This document shows, one piece after another, positions 23,815 through 34,499 of a stretch of DNA of 64,000 nt. Where the stretch lies: positions 310,001 through 374,000 of the forward strand of contig JBAJFG010000591.1 of NCBI GenBank assembly GCA_037903475.1. The letters run 5' to 3'. Position numbers and translations under genes: made by a program. The stretch is from Ancylostoma caninum (taxonomy: Eukaryota > Nematoda > Chromadorea > Rhabditida > Ancylostomatidae). The notes beneath the pieces were generated by a model that worked only from the letters and a program-made list of their open reading frames with translations, did not search any database and had not been told where the DNA came from. Positions within the stretch are counted from its first letter, which is position 1, and each line of letters starts with the position of its first letter.

Positions 23815-23941
23815 CTGAACCTAGATGCATCATAGAGATTACCCAGGGTAAGCGTGTTGACGCCAGTGCCAACGAGATGTGAATTTGTGTCGTGTCAACA
23901 CGTTTACCTTAGGTGATCTCAATGATTCATGCGCCCCTGGC
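23815..23941. repeat. Foldback element, family A, locus 6 (single compact unit)
   Basis: A clear minimal copy. The left arm is CTAGATGCATCATAGAGATT then ACCCAGGGTAAGCGTGTTGA. The right arm is TGTCAACACGTTTACCTTAG then GTGATCTCAATGATTCATGC. About 127 bp. Confidence 0.85.
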
Positions 23942-25064
23942 TTAGGGAAGTGAAAACATGCTAAATGATTCCAAAGAATTCATATTAAGTGAGTTGTTCC
24001 GGGAAGATGTACTCCACACTTCCTATTTTATTTTCCTATCCATTTCCTATCCTAAGACAAATTTAAGGTGATTTGACGGTGAAGCTCCATTCGGTTTGTG
24101 CAACACGGTCACATTTGGTGCAAAGGACTTATTCTGGCAGAAAATGTCCCCAGAAACTAATTGAAACCAATTTTTGAACCAAATTAATCAAAGGATATTG
24201 GGATTTGCTTGTTGCTAGATCGAGATTGGTTCCGGTAAGTGGGGAAGGACTCAATTTCCCAGGCTGAGGGAATATGAACGAAGCACATTCTTTCTCATCA
24301 TTTCGAAACAGGTTTTTAATTTTCTATTTCACATTTCTCACTTCTCATATGATGGATTTGGGTTAAAAAATCATGGCACACACCTAATAGTCTTGCAAAT
24401 CTTTCATTTACCCCTAGTTATAAGATATGAGTGGTTTTCCGGATTGCAGCCCATGGAAGAAAGACGTGACCACGCTCTAGATAGCTCACCAAGCACAACT
24501 GTACGATATGTAGGGCCTGGATGTGTAGGCACAAAAGGCATCGACTCAACTGTTTACCAAAGCATTTTGGCAATTTGGACATATTTTTTCATTTTTTTTT
24601 CTCAGTGAAGGGAAGGAATTGTAAATAGATACCTTTTGGGCAAAGCAAAATATCCACGGAAATGGTCAAATTTCAAAGATAGAGGAAGTGCACCTAAATA
24701 AGTAAAAAGAAGGCCGGAGCAAAATTACAGTATCATTAATAAGCCTACATAAAAAGGGCAGTTTGAATAAAAGGAGCGAAAAACTAAAAATGTTGTACTG
24801 CAACCACAGTTTTGCGCCATTTTGGGACAACTTATAGATGACGACATGTGGTGGTTGGGCAGCGGCAGGTTGCGGCGGCACTCAACGAAGTGGAGGTGTT
24901 TAACCTTCACACGAACTGGTAATTACTCGGTGTTGGAGCGGACAAAACAGCCTTTCTCGAGATATTAAGAGGTCAGCTCGGGAAAGGCTGTGGCGTACGG
25001 GATGTGGAAGACAATAAATGCCAGAAATGGAAATGGTGCAGGTCTTGACAAGTCATCATGGATA

Positions 25065-25450
25065 TCAACCCTGGATGCCGGAAAAAGCCGCACCTAGATG
25101 TACAAGCAGCAAAACAAAGAGGCAGGACAAGGATACCGATACCCACGAGGTCTCTTGCACCCACGCCGACGACGATCCCAGAGAAGTGACGGTACGTGCC
25201 GTATAGTTGTCGTGTGGAAGTGCAGCGTATATGTGTCAATCACTTGGTGCAGCGCCGAGACAGCGCGCGCGGCTGCGAGGCGCAGAGCCGCAATTGCGCG
25301 ACCGCCTTGTTTACCGCGACGGCTGCACGGACGCGCGCGCGTCCACATCCACAAACAGCGCGCGACCGAAATCTTCACTGTTATCACACTAATCGTCGCT
25401 GAGGACACCACCGTCTCCAGCACGGTCGGGATCAGCTGGGTGGTGCACAT
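25065..25450. other. GC-rich island
   Basis: CpG and CG-repeat rich (GACGCGCGCGCGTC near 25330). CGGAAAAAGCCGCA at 25079 nearly matches the exact pair at 7211 and 12218. A forkhead-like TTGTTTAC lies near 25307. Open in several frames on both strands, with no family resemblance. Confidence 0.3.
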
Positions 25451-25774
25451 CGCGGTTCGATCCTGACTTGGGACGGATTAGGGGTCTTCCAAAGGTTTTT
25501 CCTGCACAAATCGTGGTTAATTCTGTGGTGAAGAAGGGAAAAGGGCGACGCAAATGCTAGAGTCGGCGAGCACATTCTCTTCGATGTTAAACAGCTAAAA
25601 ATAAATGGTTGAATACTAATAACTACTACTGTGTGTTACGAAAGACAAAGTGGACCAGAGGCTTTTCCAAGAACTCAGGAATAAGACCAGAAGGGCCACT
25701 GCTCAATGCGTATCTCAGCATACGGAAATATACTAGATTTCAGTGATCAGGACCCACTCACACGCGCCGAAGCA

Positions 25775-26600
25775 TCTGCGTCTTGGCAGTCTGATTGTCT
25801 GCGTATCCGCAAGCGGACCCGTTGGCAAGCGTCACAGAGCAGTATCGATCGAAATTGGGAAGAGTGGCACCAGTGAAATATGCGGAAACGCAGACAATAG
25901 CACCGCAATGCGGTCGAGGCGGCACGTGTGCGCGGGTCCGGAGTACTTAAATCTCCCACTGGACCCTTCGAATTTTTTGAAAAAGAAAATTTTCTGATAC
26001 TGTGCATCACTACTCGAACATAATTCGCTTCTATGTTTCAAGCTTTCGTCCTAAGCATTTTAAAGTAATGGAATGAATTTTTAACTGCAGAGATAACAAA
26101 GGCGAGCTGAAAATATGATTTGAGAACGGTAGATTATTATTCGTAATATTTGCATAACTTTCGTACATACATATACGTAAGAATAGCAAATACCGCGGGA
26201 GCGCAGACAATCAGAAGGCCGCAACGCGAATGGCGCAGCGCGTGCAAGTGGTTCCAGACCACTGGAGTCTCCTGAGACGTGGAACAAAGTGGCAAAAGTG
26301 GTAATTCAGGATCGGGATATCCCACCGCTGATCACAAGATTCTTAGGCGTCAATTTTTTCGTTCGGTCAATTTCTGTCTAACTTCCTCTGATAAAGTTTC
26401 AAGAAGGGAAAATTCATTAACCCATTGACCATACGTTCAAAAAAAAATTAGACAAACTGCAAAAGAAACACTCCACTTTATAGAATTCAACAAATCTCAA
26501 CCGTATTCCATCCTACGCTGAACACCCGCTGCTCCCATCAGAAGAACCCACAGCCGCAAGCGAAACGCACAGACAATAGAACAGAGAAGTTCAGCAAATT
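25775..26600. other. Cluster of GCAGACAAT repeats
   Basis: ATTGTCTGCG at 25794 and CGCAGACAAT at 25889 and 26212 are exact, and CGCACAGACAATAG near 26566 is a variant. Another ATTGTCTGCA lies at 28172. Flanks are partly shared (GCGGAtACGCAGACAATCAG). This is a diverged short repeat or a binding-site cluster. Confidence 0.5.
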
Positions 26601-28361
26601 GACGTAATCTCCTCATCTCTGGACGTGGCCCCAGGACGTGTTTCACTGTGCACCAACTGCGGTCCAACCGCAAAAACGTTGAATCGCGTGACCGCAATCT
26701 CGATGTTTGCAGATGCACTTCTTCAGCAGGCGCCAGAAAAACGACAACACACTAATGCAATTAGCGTGAATCGCGAGTAGGAACGCGGGTGTAGCCTAAT
26801 TTGGAGCAAGTACGCTGCTGAACGCTCTCCCTGCGATGTCAGCTGGGAATATTATCGTGCCTGCAGGGAACTGCGATGAAAATAGGGAGAAAATAAAGGA
26901 GATGAATTTAATGGGATGTCTCGAGAATAATTCTTAAGAACGAGAAGTTCGGTAAGAACCTATAGAATGAACGATCCATGAAAAAAATTCTTGGAAAATC
27001 CCACTTGTGAGTTCTAGAAACCAGGAAATATCTAGAATTCAGTCGGTTCCTGTTGGAAAATACTATAACTGAAGCAGTTGGGTTGTAAAAAATAAAAAAT
27101 AAAACCCAGCAGGTCTAAGGAGGGAATTAATTTTTTTTCTAAAATTCCACTATAAGTTCATGAGGTGCCCGTGATTTCCAGAAAAAAACCTGGATTCGGA
27201 GAAAAAGCTCGACAGCATTACAATGCTGGGAGTTCTAAAAGCACTGTGAATAAGAACAGGGATTACGGCTGTGCGATGTCTGGTCTCTGGGTAATTTCAG
27301 GCGCCACAACAACTAATAGGAATAATTGAATGGAAACATTGATTTTATCAAATCTCCTACGTTGACCTTCTCTCCTATCAATGTTACTGCTCATGAAGGT
27401 TCAGGCGAGAACTGGTCCACGATGCTTTTAGAGTCAAGAATTCTACACCCGAAGTCAAATTTGCTGATTTTTTAGGGAGCTGCTACACTGCAACCACAGT
27501 GCATGTTTGCAATATGTATTGAAACAGTTTTCTTCTTAAGAGTTGCCCGATCTGGGGCAGAATGTCAGTCAAAAACATCATAAAGGGCACCCTCTTCCCA
27601 CAATTATTTATTATAATCAATATTTTTATTAGTTTTATGAGACCCCAGTTTTTCCCGTATCCCACTTCCACCTTCGCTGTTGCCTGTTTTTACGTTCTTA
27701 ATGAACAAGTGAACAAGAAAAACTGATGTAAGTTCAACAGCATCCGATGAGCTTATGTTTCCTGGGCGGAGCTAAAGTTCCCCCTCCATGCGCTAAAGGA
27801 GAAACAACGATGCTTAACAGAGTTCTTTCTGAAAAAAAATTTCCCCCTTAAAAATCTCAAACTAATGTACCTCATAAAAAATGAAAAAACATATCCACGA
27901 GATGCTCACGTCGAGCTCGTCCAAATATTTGTAGCTGAAGTGTGTGCAGCCACTTCAGCGGCCGCGACTAGCACGCGAACCGGAAACGCGCTACGTCACG
28001 CGCACGTCCTGGATGTTTCGGTAGGTAGCAACAAGTAGAAACGATCAAAAAAGGTGCGGTGATTCTACAGCTATGATGAAAATGACTTCTGTAGTTATAT
28101 GGTAATTCCTGCAGAAGGATTCAGTGATCAAGGATCGCGACATGCGTTAGAGGATCCAATATGGCACTCCGATTGTCTGCACATCCACACATTTCATACG
28201 TCATCGCTCTAATTTTTATCTGATCCATCTGCTTTTCGTTCTAGCCTGTGCAGATGGTGATGAACAAAGACCTCTACCAGTGGAGTCTTGGTGTACTTAC
28301 TGTCAGATACATCACTGTAATTTATCCACTTCAAGCCAAGCACAGTTCCAATCGCGAAGTT

Positions 28362-28485
28362 ACCATGACACGGTCGACGTTTTATTTTTTTTTTTTTTTG
28401 GTGGCAATTGTTGTGGCGGTTGTCGATGTGATGCCGACAACTGCCACAACAATTCTCACAAAAAGGACATCGACTGTATCACGAA
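28362..28485. repeat. Long hairpin with a 20-bp stem
   Basis: AATTGTTGTGGCGGTTGTCG (28406-28425) pairs with CGACAACTGCCACAACAATT (28435-28454) with one G-U wobble, leaving a 9-nt loop. After a T-run, weaker pairing continues outward (GACACGGTCGACG near 28367 with CATCGACTGTATC near 28470). It could be a foldback element or a small-RNA precursor. Confidence 0.7.
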
Positions 28486-29109
28486 GTTGACACTTCCGCG
28501 GAAAAATCGTGCGCTTAATCCTGTGAAGTGATTTTTTCATCACCATGGGGCATTGAAAAGGTCAACCACTAGTATCTGGTAACCCTTCCGCAATCTGTTG
28601 GGTGGGGGCGAAGTGCGGAACTATCGAGGGATGCAAGAGCCAACGTCTTGAAAAATATAGACCCTTTTTCTCGATTTCAAGAACAGTAGAGGACTTGACC
28701 AATTTAGGAGACGAAGAAAATATTCGAGACCTTTATTTATTTTAAAATTCCCACTTCCTTTGATAATTTTTCTTGTAAAATAGCGGCAGGGGCAAGAATA
28801 ACTTCAGAATCCTTATGTTTCCACTGGACCACCATCTCTTACATTGTAACAACCACCCTGCCCCTTCATATTTCAAAGGTCTCAGCAAAGATCTACGATG
28901 CGCTGCTTTGCCTTCACTTTGAAATTGTCCCCAGAAGTATGTATGTACGGATCTTCAGCCGGCAGAATCTTAAAAAATTGAGTGATGTGAGAGGATGTAG
29001 AGTTGGGAGATACAAAAAATGAGTGCTTCAGTTGCAGAGATCTCAAAAGCTAATATGAAAGAGAAGTAGAAACCATGGACATCGCAAAACATCTGACAAA
29101 GAAACTGAC

Positions 29110-29220
29110 CTTAGCTTTCTCCAACGAATCCACGCTGTGCTGCTCCTTGGACTTGTAGCAGTTCTTGCATTTGCCCTTGTTGAAGCAGTTCGGCTCGAAT
29201 CGAACACACTGACTAATCAT
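29110..29220 (-). CDS. MPRIP-like gene, exon 1 (Cys-motif N-terminus)
   Basis: A 111-nt exon of 37 codons: acceptor gtctttgcag immediately before ATG, donor AAG/gtcagt. It encodes MISQCVRFEPNCFNKGKCKN then CYKSKEQHSVDSLEKAK. The block CxxF..xxFNKxKCxNCxKxxExH matches the conserved N-terminus of vertebrate MPRIP (PCRKFQANIFNKSKCQNCFK). The ATG sits where the family N-terminus is expected, so it is probably the start codon. The acceptor just before it may be a trans-splice (spliced-leader) site, or may join an upstream exon adding a few residues. The second half is acidic and leads into the PH domain. Confidence 0.88.
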
Positions 29221-29232
29221 CTGCAAAGACGA
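29215..29232 (-). promoter_or_regulatory. Possible trans-splice acceptor at the start codon
   Basis: The strand reads gtctttgcag directly followed by the ATG of exon 1. In nematodes this arrangement is typical of spliced-leader addition. An ordinary intron acceptor is the alternative. Confidence 0.4.
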
Positions 29233-29980
29233 TAACTCTCAAGTGATCGGGAGTTACCCGGGAAGAACGCCAGCAATGCATTTAACGACAGTAAAATGCG
29301 GAAACAAAGCAACGGTAACGGAGATGAAGGGCATTTTTCCTAACTTCCAGGCAATTCCAACTCGGAACAGGTTGGTTAACTAGCAGAAATATGTCTAATA
29401 AATGTTCTGCGAACGACAGAGATTAGTGACGTTCCAGAAAATTCGGAAATGAAGCAAATTAAGAAATGGCGAAAATGGGAAGGTGAATAGTGGAAAAGAG
29501 ATGAGAAATAAGACGCGAATCCTGGAACGTCGAGAAGGAGCGAGAAAGCAAAACTATGGGAGATATCGAGGAACTCTAGATTTTGAATTGATAACTATCA
29601 CAGGTTGAGATTTTCACAATACATTTTCATTTTACTATATGCTTATGTTTAATTAGAACTGCTCAGAAAAGGTTGATGGAATTGATATGATTAGTTGAAA
29701 GCTGATATGATGGATTGAACTGCAATACAAGAAACAGGAGGATACAGTGCAGTAGATCAAATACAAAGAAGTATCCATTAGCGGTTGATTTAATTTTAAA
29801 ATGTCGTCTATTCTTCGACTTTTTCAACAAAAAAAAAAACAAAGGTCTCGGTAATAAAGGCGGTGTAATGAGTCTCATGCAATAACAAGTAAAAATTTTA
29901 TGGAAAATGAGTGGAAGCTCATATACATCACTCGAAGGCCATGATGAAAAAAGATTATGAATATCACTACGCACAGAGCA
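29221..29980. other. Upstream of exon 1, nothing recognised
   Basis: AT-rich, with no exon-like frame. It would hold the promoter if exon 1 is the first exon, but I see no element I can name. Confidence 0.4.
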
Positions 29981-30393
29981 CATTGGCAGCAGATAATTAG
30001 CAGTGCTCCAAGTTGCTGCAAGCTTAGACATCGACGGATACTCAGAGCACCTGTTACTTGGTAACTAATTGAAGTTAACGTTACTTGATTTACATCTGGT
30101 TGCATCCACCTGCACTAGTCCGGTCACATCAACAATTTCAACCGGCATATGAGACATCTTGTTCTAAAGAGGAGCCCAATCTCATTTCTTCACAATTTCC
30201 TTTTTTTACATAAGTTTTCTTTCAAGCATGCCTTAGGGCATGCATATATGGCGTATTAAAAAACGATAAATAAGTTTCTCAGTCGAACTAAGAGAAAAGC
30301 CTCGTGGAGAAAACATGTAGAGACATATAAATCTGGCTTGACAGCTTTTTTTTTTCGAACACTTGGAGCACTGCTAATTATCTGCTGCCAATG
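29981..30393. repeat. Element with 33-bp perfect terminal inverted repeats
   Basis: The 33-nt segment at 29981-30013 (CATTGGCAGCAGATAATTAG and onward) recurs exactly, inverted, at 30361-30393. Pairing continues three more bases outward after one mismatch. The interior is AT-rich without coding frames. About 413 bp; a non-autonomous DNA transposon is likely, although no target duplication is obvious. Confidence 0.75.
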
Positions 30394-30689
30394 TACTCGA
30401 AGTCTCGAATAACTCGATACTAGAGTTCTTTTTCCAAATGAATGGTCAATTTTTCCCAAATTGACTCGCTTAAACTGAATATTGGAATGACCTCACGGAG
30501 AGCAACTGCAGTAAATGTATTATCGGGACTAACAAGATCAACAATTAACAAATAAACAATTGCAAATCATGAGAAAGCAAAAACGCCTTCAACTCTTTCT
30601 ATCCCGATTTTATGTTTAGAGTCACCTTAATTTTACTTGGTTCCCACCCGCAAAACATTTCCAAGAAAAACCATGTTCCCAGCGGAAAA

Positions 30690-30857
30690 TACCTTCAAAA
30701 AATTATAAAGTTTGCCGTGAGAACTCGAAGGGCTCAATGAAACCGCCATCATCCAAAAAGGCCACCCCAGGGGAGAGCAATAACTCGCCATGAAAAATGC
30801 GTCGCATGCCAAGGAGCCACTTCGATAATGCCAAAGGACACCACTGCCAAAAGGCAA
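30690..30857 (-). repeat. Duplicated segment, copy 1
   Basis: It matches 31441-31605 in the same orientation at roughly 70 percent by eye, anchored by GCTCAATGAAACCGCCATCA versus GCTCAGTGAAACCGCCACAA. The minus strand is open through the block in both copies and the translations align (CDxFFxxxYCxPLxxPxW then AVSLSxS). The product is unknown. Confidence 0.6.
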
Positions 30858-31440
30858 GGAATAGAATGGAAAAGGAAAACGGTACAGGGTGGGGAATTAT
30901 TCTTGAGAAAGTTTTTATCTGCTCATTTTCCACGAGTGAAAAGATTAATAGAAAATTACTCGAAATTCAAGCGATTTTAGCGCTTTTCACGTGAATTTCT
31001 CGCATTTTTATGATAAAGTCCCCATACTTTTCTGTCGCATGGCGGAGAAAATTCCCAAGAACACAAATTCTGCTCGATTGCGCATTGTTTCTCTCTGACT
31101 TTCCCCAACTTGCTTTAATATCAACTGTCTAAGAGGGGCTTTACACCTCCATTGGTAGAAAATACAAGAGTTAAAAAATAACCATAAATCGGAGAAAAGG
31201 CTAATGTCGTGATTACCTGCAAAAAAATAAAAGAGAGGAACTTCAGAGAAAAATGTGAATTTAGCCACAAGATGGTGAAATGAAACTAGAAATGAACATC
31301 TCAAAACCATTGGAGCGTAATAATTCCTCCATTTTGTCCTGATACTGCGATGAGTCATTTCAATTTTGTTCAATTTTTCCCTTTCTGCAAAACATCATCA
31401 TCAAGGAAAACAAAAAATCGTAGACTTGGTAGAAACACGA

Positions 31441-31605
31441 TTTAAAATTGCAGGATTTCCAAGGAAAATACGAAGAGCTCAGTGAAACCGCCACAATCCA
31501 GCTCGGCTGCCTCAAGGGATGACAATAATTCAACCTGAAGAATGGGTCGCATACCAATACCATGGAGCCATTCTGATAGAGCGAAACCAATGCACCATAG
31601 AAAGA
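31441..31605 (-). repeat. Duplicated segment, copy 2
   Basis: Partner of 30690-30857, about 750 bp away, with a 6-nt insertion relative to it. The minus-strand frame (31360-31590, 76 codons) reads NGSMVLVCDPFFRLNYCHPL then RQPSWIVAVSLSSSYFPWK. About half of the residues are identical to copy 1 over 40 positions. Too short to call a gene. Confidence 0.6.
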
Positions 31606-31609
31606 AGAA

Positions 31610-33110
31610 AAACGTGGTTTGAAGAAGAAAAAACTATCTTGAAAAATTAATATCTATGGAACTTCTATGTCTCATAACCTTGAACAAACGACTGACTAAT
31701 GCGAAACATGGCTGAATTGTGTGCTGCCTCAACAACGACCAAGGAAAGGACCTTTACGCTTCCAGAAGTGAGGGATGGCTTGAAATTTGAAATTTTCGGA
31801 TGTTACAGGCTTACTATTTTGGAGATCAAGAACAGTTCACTTTACAGACGTATTTGAAAATCCTCCGAAGGAAAGATGCTGCGGTGTTCTAGAATTACAT
31901 GCCTTAATTAAGTGAAAAGAAAAGACGAGATAACTTTCAAAAACTTCTTCAAGAAGGCAAGAAAAGGCAATGTAGAGACGAACTCCGACAATTCAAGAGA
32001 TTCCAAAGGGCGATTTTTTCATAGAGGTATTCTCAATGGACAGGCGAGTGAACGGTGGATCTCCATGATACTTGAATAATAATTAGTATAGAGTGACTCT
32101 AAAAAAGACCGCTACCACCACTTGAATTAAATTCTCACATAAAATCAGAGCAAATAACAAGTTATTGTGCTGTAAAATATGCTATTCAGTGGCAGGATTC
32201 ATGAACGTTCACGGAAAGGTTGTGACCTGTCAACCTTTCCGAAGCGAACGAATCCATAGGCATGAATTGGTACGTTTGTAGGAGCAATTCATCTCAGTAA
32301 ACGATGACAAGTCATTGTAAGAATAACGGAAAATATATCACAATTTGGTCAAAAAAAACCCTTCATCCGGATGAGTGAGAAAATTCGAGCTTTCTTAGGT
32401 GCGTCTACGAATTCCGGGACCAGATATAAAACTACACACACAGTAACCGCCTTTGGTAAAAATCCTATGAAAATCCCTCCGAAAAAAAAAACCGAACAGC
32501 AGAAAAGAAGCCGAAAGAATCCTAGCCAATCCCAGAGCATACAAGCACATCAGCCATGAAGCGTAACCCTCAAACACTGGGTTCGTACAATAGTTCTCAC
32601 AAAAATTTCACACTTTTTTTTCAAACAACATAACATAATTGTCCGCGAATGGAACCTGATCTGTCAATTTCTATAGATGAGCAGTAGTAGAACATTCTAC
32701 CACATTCTATTACCAAAGAATTTCAATTCAAGATCAACAAATTATGGATGGGAAAACAGACGGCGGTTCATCGCACCGTACCGCTCATTTCTTAACAACA
32801 AACAAATTTTTTTACGGTTTAAAATATTTTGAGAATCTGTTTTGAGCTAGTATATGTCATTAATTTCATTAATTTTCATTTGTTTACTATGCGTCAGTAA
32901 GTACGACGCGCCACTAACATAGAAGGAACTAAATATCGTAGAAGATTAGAAAACAAAAATGATGAAGATTCGAAGAAAGGAAAAAGAAACAAAAAAAAAC
33001 AGAAGGAAAACGAGCAAATCAAGCAAATGTGACTGTTTTTCAAAAAATCGTTTCAGAATTAGCTGACATTGAGCGAAAACACCACTGAAACAGTGCTGCT
33101 TTACTTGACC
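31610..33110. other. No gene recognised
   Basis: AT-rich sequence containing only the short foldback at 32195-32252. A Lys and Pro-rich frame near 32371-32559 has no supporting features. Confidence 0.4.
32195..32252. repeat. Short foldback with family B ends
   Basis: AGGATTCATGAACGTTC leads into CGGAAAGGTTG (32212-32222). After an 8-nt loop its perfect complement CAACCTTTCCG (32231-32241) follows, then GCGAACGAATCC. The outer end matches the family B terminus. Confidence 0.65.
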
Positions 33111-33111
33111 A

Positions 33112-33786
33112 CTATCGTGTGAAAAGTAGATCTTCTGCTTGTTTTGAAATGATCCTCCCAGCGTGAAGGAAATGAGGAAGGTGAAAGATGTGACGTGAAA
33201 AACTGTTAGTATAGCAGTGATAGAGCGCGCCCACCAAGCCACTGTTTAGATGCTCAGTTAACAGAGCGTGTTTTTTGCGATCGCAGGGCAATACGAAGGT
33301 CGCACAGTTCACCACAACAAGGAAGTAAACGTAGCAGACAGCAAGAAATTTGTGAAGGATGGCCAGGCAGGAAGAGCTCAAAACGGTGGCAACCAGTATA
33401 CTCATGAGGAAACCCCAAAAAAGAACAACGAGCCCACGGAAAGGAGAAGCATTTGGCAGTAGGACAAGCATCCGATTTCGGCTCATGGTACCGGCTGGCA
33501 GATCCCAGAGTCGGGGCTGCCCTCGCTTTGCGCCGAATCTCGGCTCAACTTTCTGGAATGGCAGCCAGACAAAATGACTTCTGCCAGATGCATTCGAGCG
33601 AACGGCAACGTGGTTCGGGTGAAAAAAAAACCACCTGCACTTTGCGCATTCACAAACACTGGGAGTCCGTTTTTTTTCTGGAACTACCCTGGGTAAATAG
33701 GGGAAGTCAAGTGGAGTTTGCCCTGCTGCTCTTTTCTTTTTTTCAGCCACGTACGAGTGAGAGCAAACAGCTATTAAAAGCAACAT
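33112..33786 (-). CDS. Longest open frame, 224 codons, doubtful
   Basis: The frame is uninterrupted for 224 codons but does not look like a typical protein. It is rich in Leu, Phe, Ser and Cys, with two hydrophobic stretches (about residues 113-132 and 139-165, e.g. GLVVLFWGFLMSILVATVLS). The opposite strand is also open over long parts (33268-33460 and 33453-33797), and its Lys, Asn and Glu-rich translation (QYEGRTVHHNKEVNVADSKK) looks at least as plausible. No homology recognised, no poly(A) signal noted. It may be chance in a stop-poor segment, or an unknown membrane protein. Confidence 0.15.
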   Translation of the reverse strand: MLLLIAVCSHSYVAEKKKRAAGQTPLDFPYLPRVVPEKKRTPSVCECAKCRWFFFHPNHVAVRSNASGRSHFVWLPFQKVEPRFGAKRGQPRLWDLPAGTMSRNRMLVLLPNASPFRGLVVLFWGFLMSILVATVLSSSCLAILHKFLAVCYVYFLVVVNCATFVLPCDRKKHALLTEHLNSGLVGALYHCYTNSFSRHIFHLPHFLHAGRIISKQAEDLLFTR

Positions 33787-34034
33787 TTGTAGTGTGACTA
33801 CATATCAGTTTGAAAAATTCCACGTATTGGATGTGAGCCAATGTCAAAGGTGGACGGTGTAGGTGTTGTCGGGTTACTGTAGATTTGGCTCAGTTCTGAA
33901 AAAAGATGTGATAAAGGTACGATTACACGAGAATGATCCACTAAATCTGCACCTACACTTAGTACGAGGAACGACTACATTTTAGAAATCAACAACATTC
34001 ATTGAGAGATGGGTTAAATAAGAATGTTAAGAAC

Positions 34035-34270
34035 AGGTGCCACATTAGATTACCCAGGGAAAACAAGTTAAAATCCCACGAAATTATGCACCGATTGCCG
34101 TTAACACGGGCGTCAACACATTTACCCTGGGTAATCCCAATGGTGCATCCAACGGCCGCGTACGTCGGCGTGATTACCTAGGGTAAATGGGCTGATAAAC
34201 TTCAAATTTACCCATCGTTAACATAGGTCAGCACGTTCACCTTGACTAACCTCGATGATGCACCTAGTCC
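34035..34270. repeat. Foldback element, family A, locus 7
   Basis: Two units. The first runs from ATTAGATTACCCAGGGAAAA to TTTACCCTGGGTAATCCCAA then TGGTGCATCCA. The second runs from GTGATTACCTAGGGTAAATG to CACCTTGACTAACCTCGATG then ATGCACCTAG. Confidence 0.75.
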
Positions 34271-34499
34271 CTACTCAGAGAACGTATAGATTACCTCATA
34301 CTTTACCCCTTGACCTGGAAAAAAGGGTTATGATGATGTTAAACGTTAGGGTCAATCGCGATTAAAACACGAAGATGAATGAGGAGGGATAATAGTAAAA
34401 CTTCATTGTTATAAAGGATCAAGAAGGATGGCAACCTCAGTTCAACCTTCTTACCCACTACTGTAGAATGGTTCATAGCCGTTTCTTGAGAAGGAACAA

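Larger units (their letters stand above)
9047..29109 (-). other. Large intron 1 of the MPRIP-like gene (about 20 kb)
   Basis: This intron separates the Cys-motif exon from the PH exons. It contains five family A foldbacks, a family B foldback, the 581-bp palindrome, a tRNA-like sequence, the CTTCCGAA repeat region, a hairpin at 28406-28454 and about eight GC-rich islands, listed separately. No extra exon is needed, because exons 1 and 2 join in frame and match the family without a gap. Stretches with nothing recognised are 10371-11830, 13071-13980, 15350-16850, 17793-19090, 21061-21875, 22765-23810, 23945-25060 and 26785-28350. Confidence 0.7.
2875..29220 (-). other. MPRIP/Outspread-like gene (recognised span, seven exons)
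   Basis: Seven minus-strand exons (29220-29110, 9046-8963, 7309-7244, 4818-4746, 4613-4514, 4370-4277, 3053-2875) join without a frame break into about 235 residues. Residues 1-37 hold an FNKGKCKNC motif that matches the N-terminal FNKSKCQNC of vertebrate MPRIP (myosin phosphatase Rho-interacting protein). A PH domain follows: strand CGFLYVAPP, then RWQRRWFTLF, VPQLTIDMT, ILMAFKTD, and the C-terminal helix with its invariant Trp (DEIRWWQNLLNMY). The order and spacing match the first PH domain of MPRIP, including the RKWQRRFF and LPQGTINM positions. Vertebrate MPRIP binds F-actin and targets myosin phosphatase and RhoA to stress fibres; Drosophila Outspread is its relative. That function is known for the family and only inferred here. 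The second PH domain and coiled coil were not found. The 20-kb intron after exon 1 is full of repeats. Confidence 0.85.
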
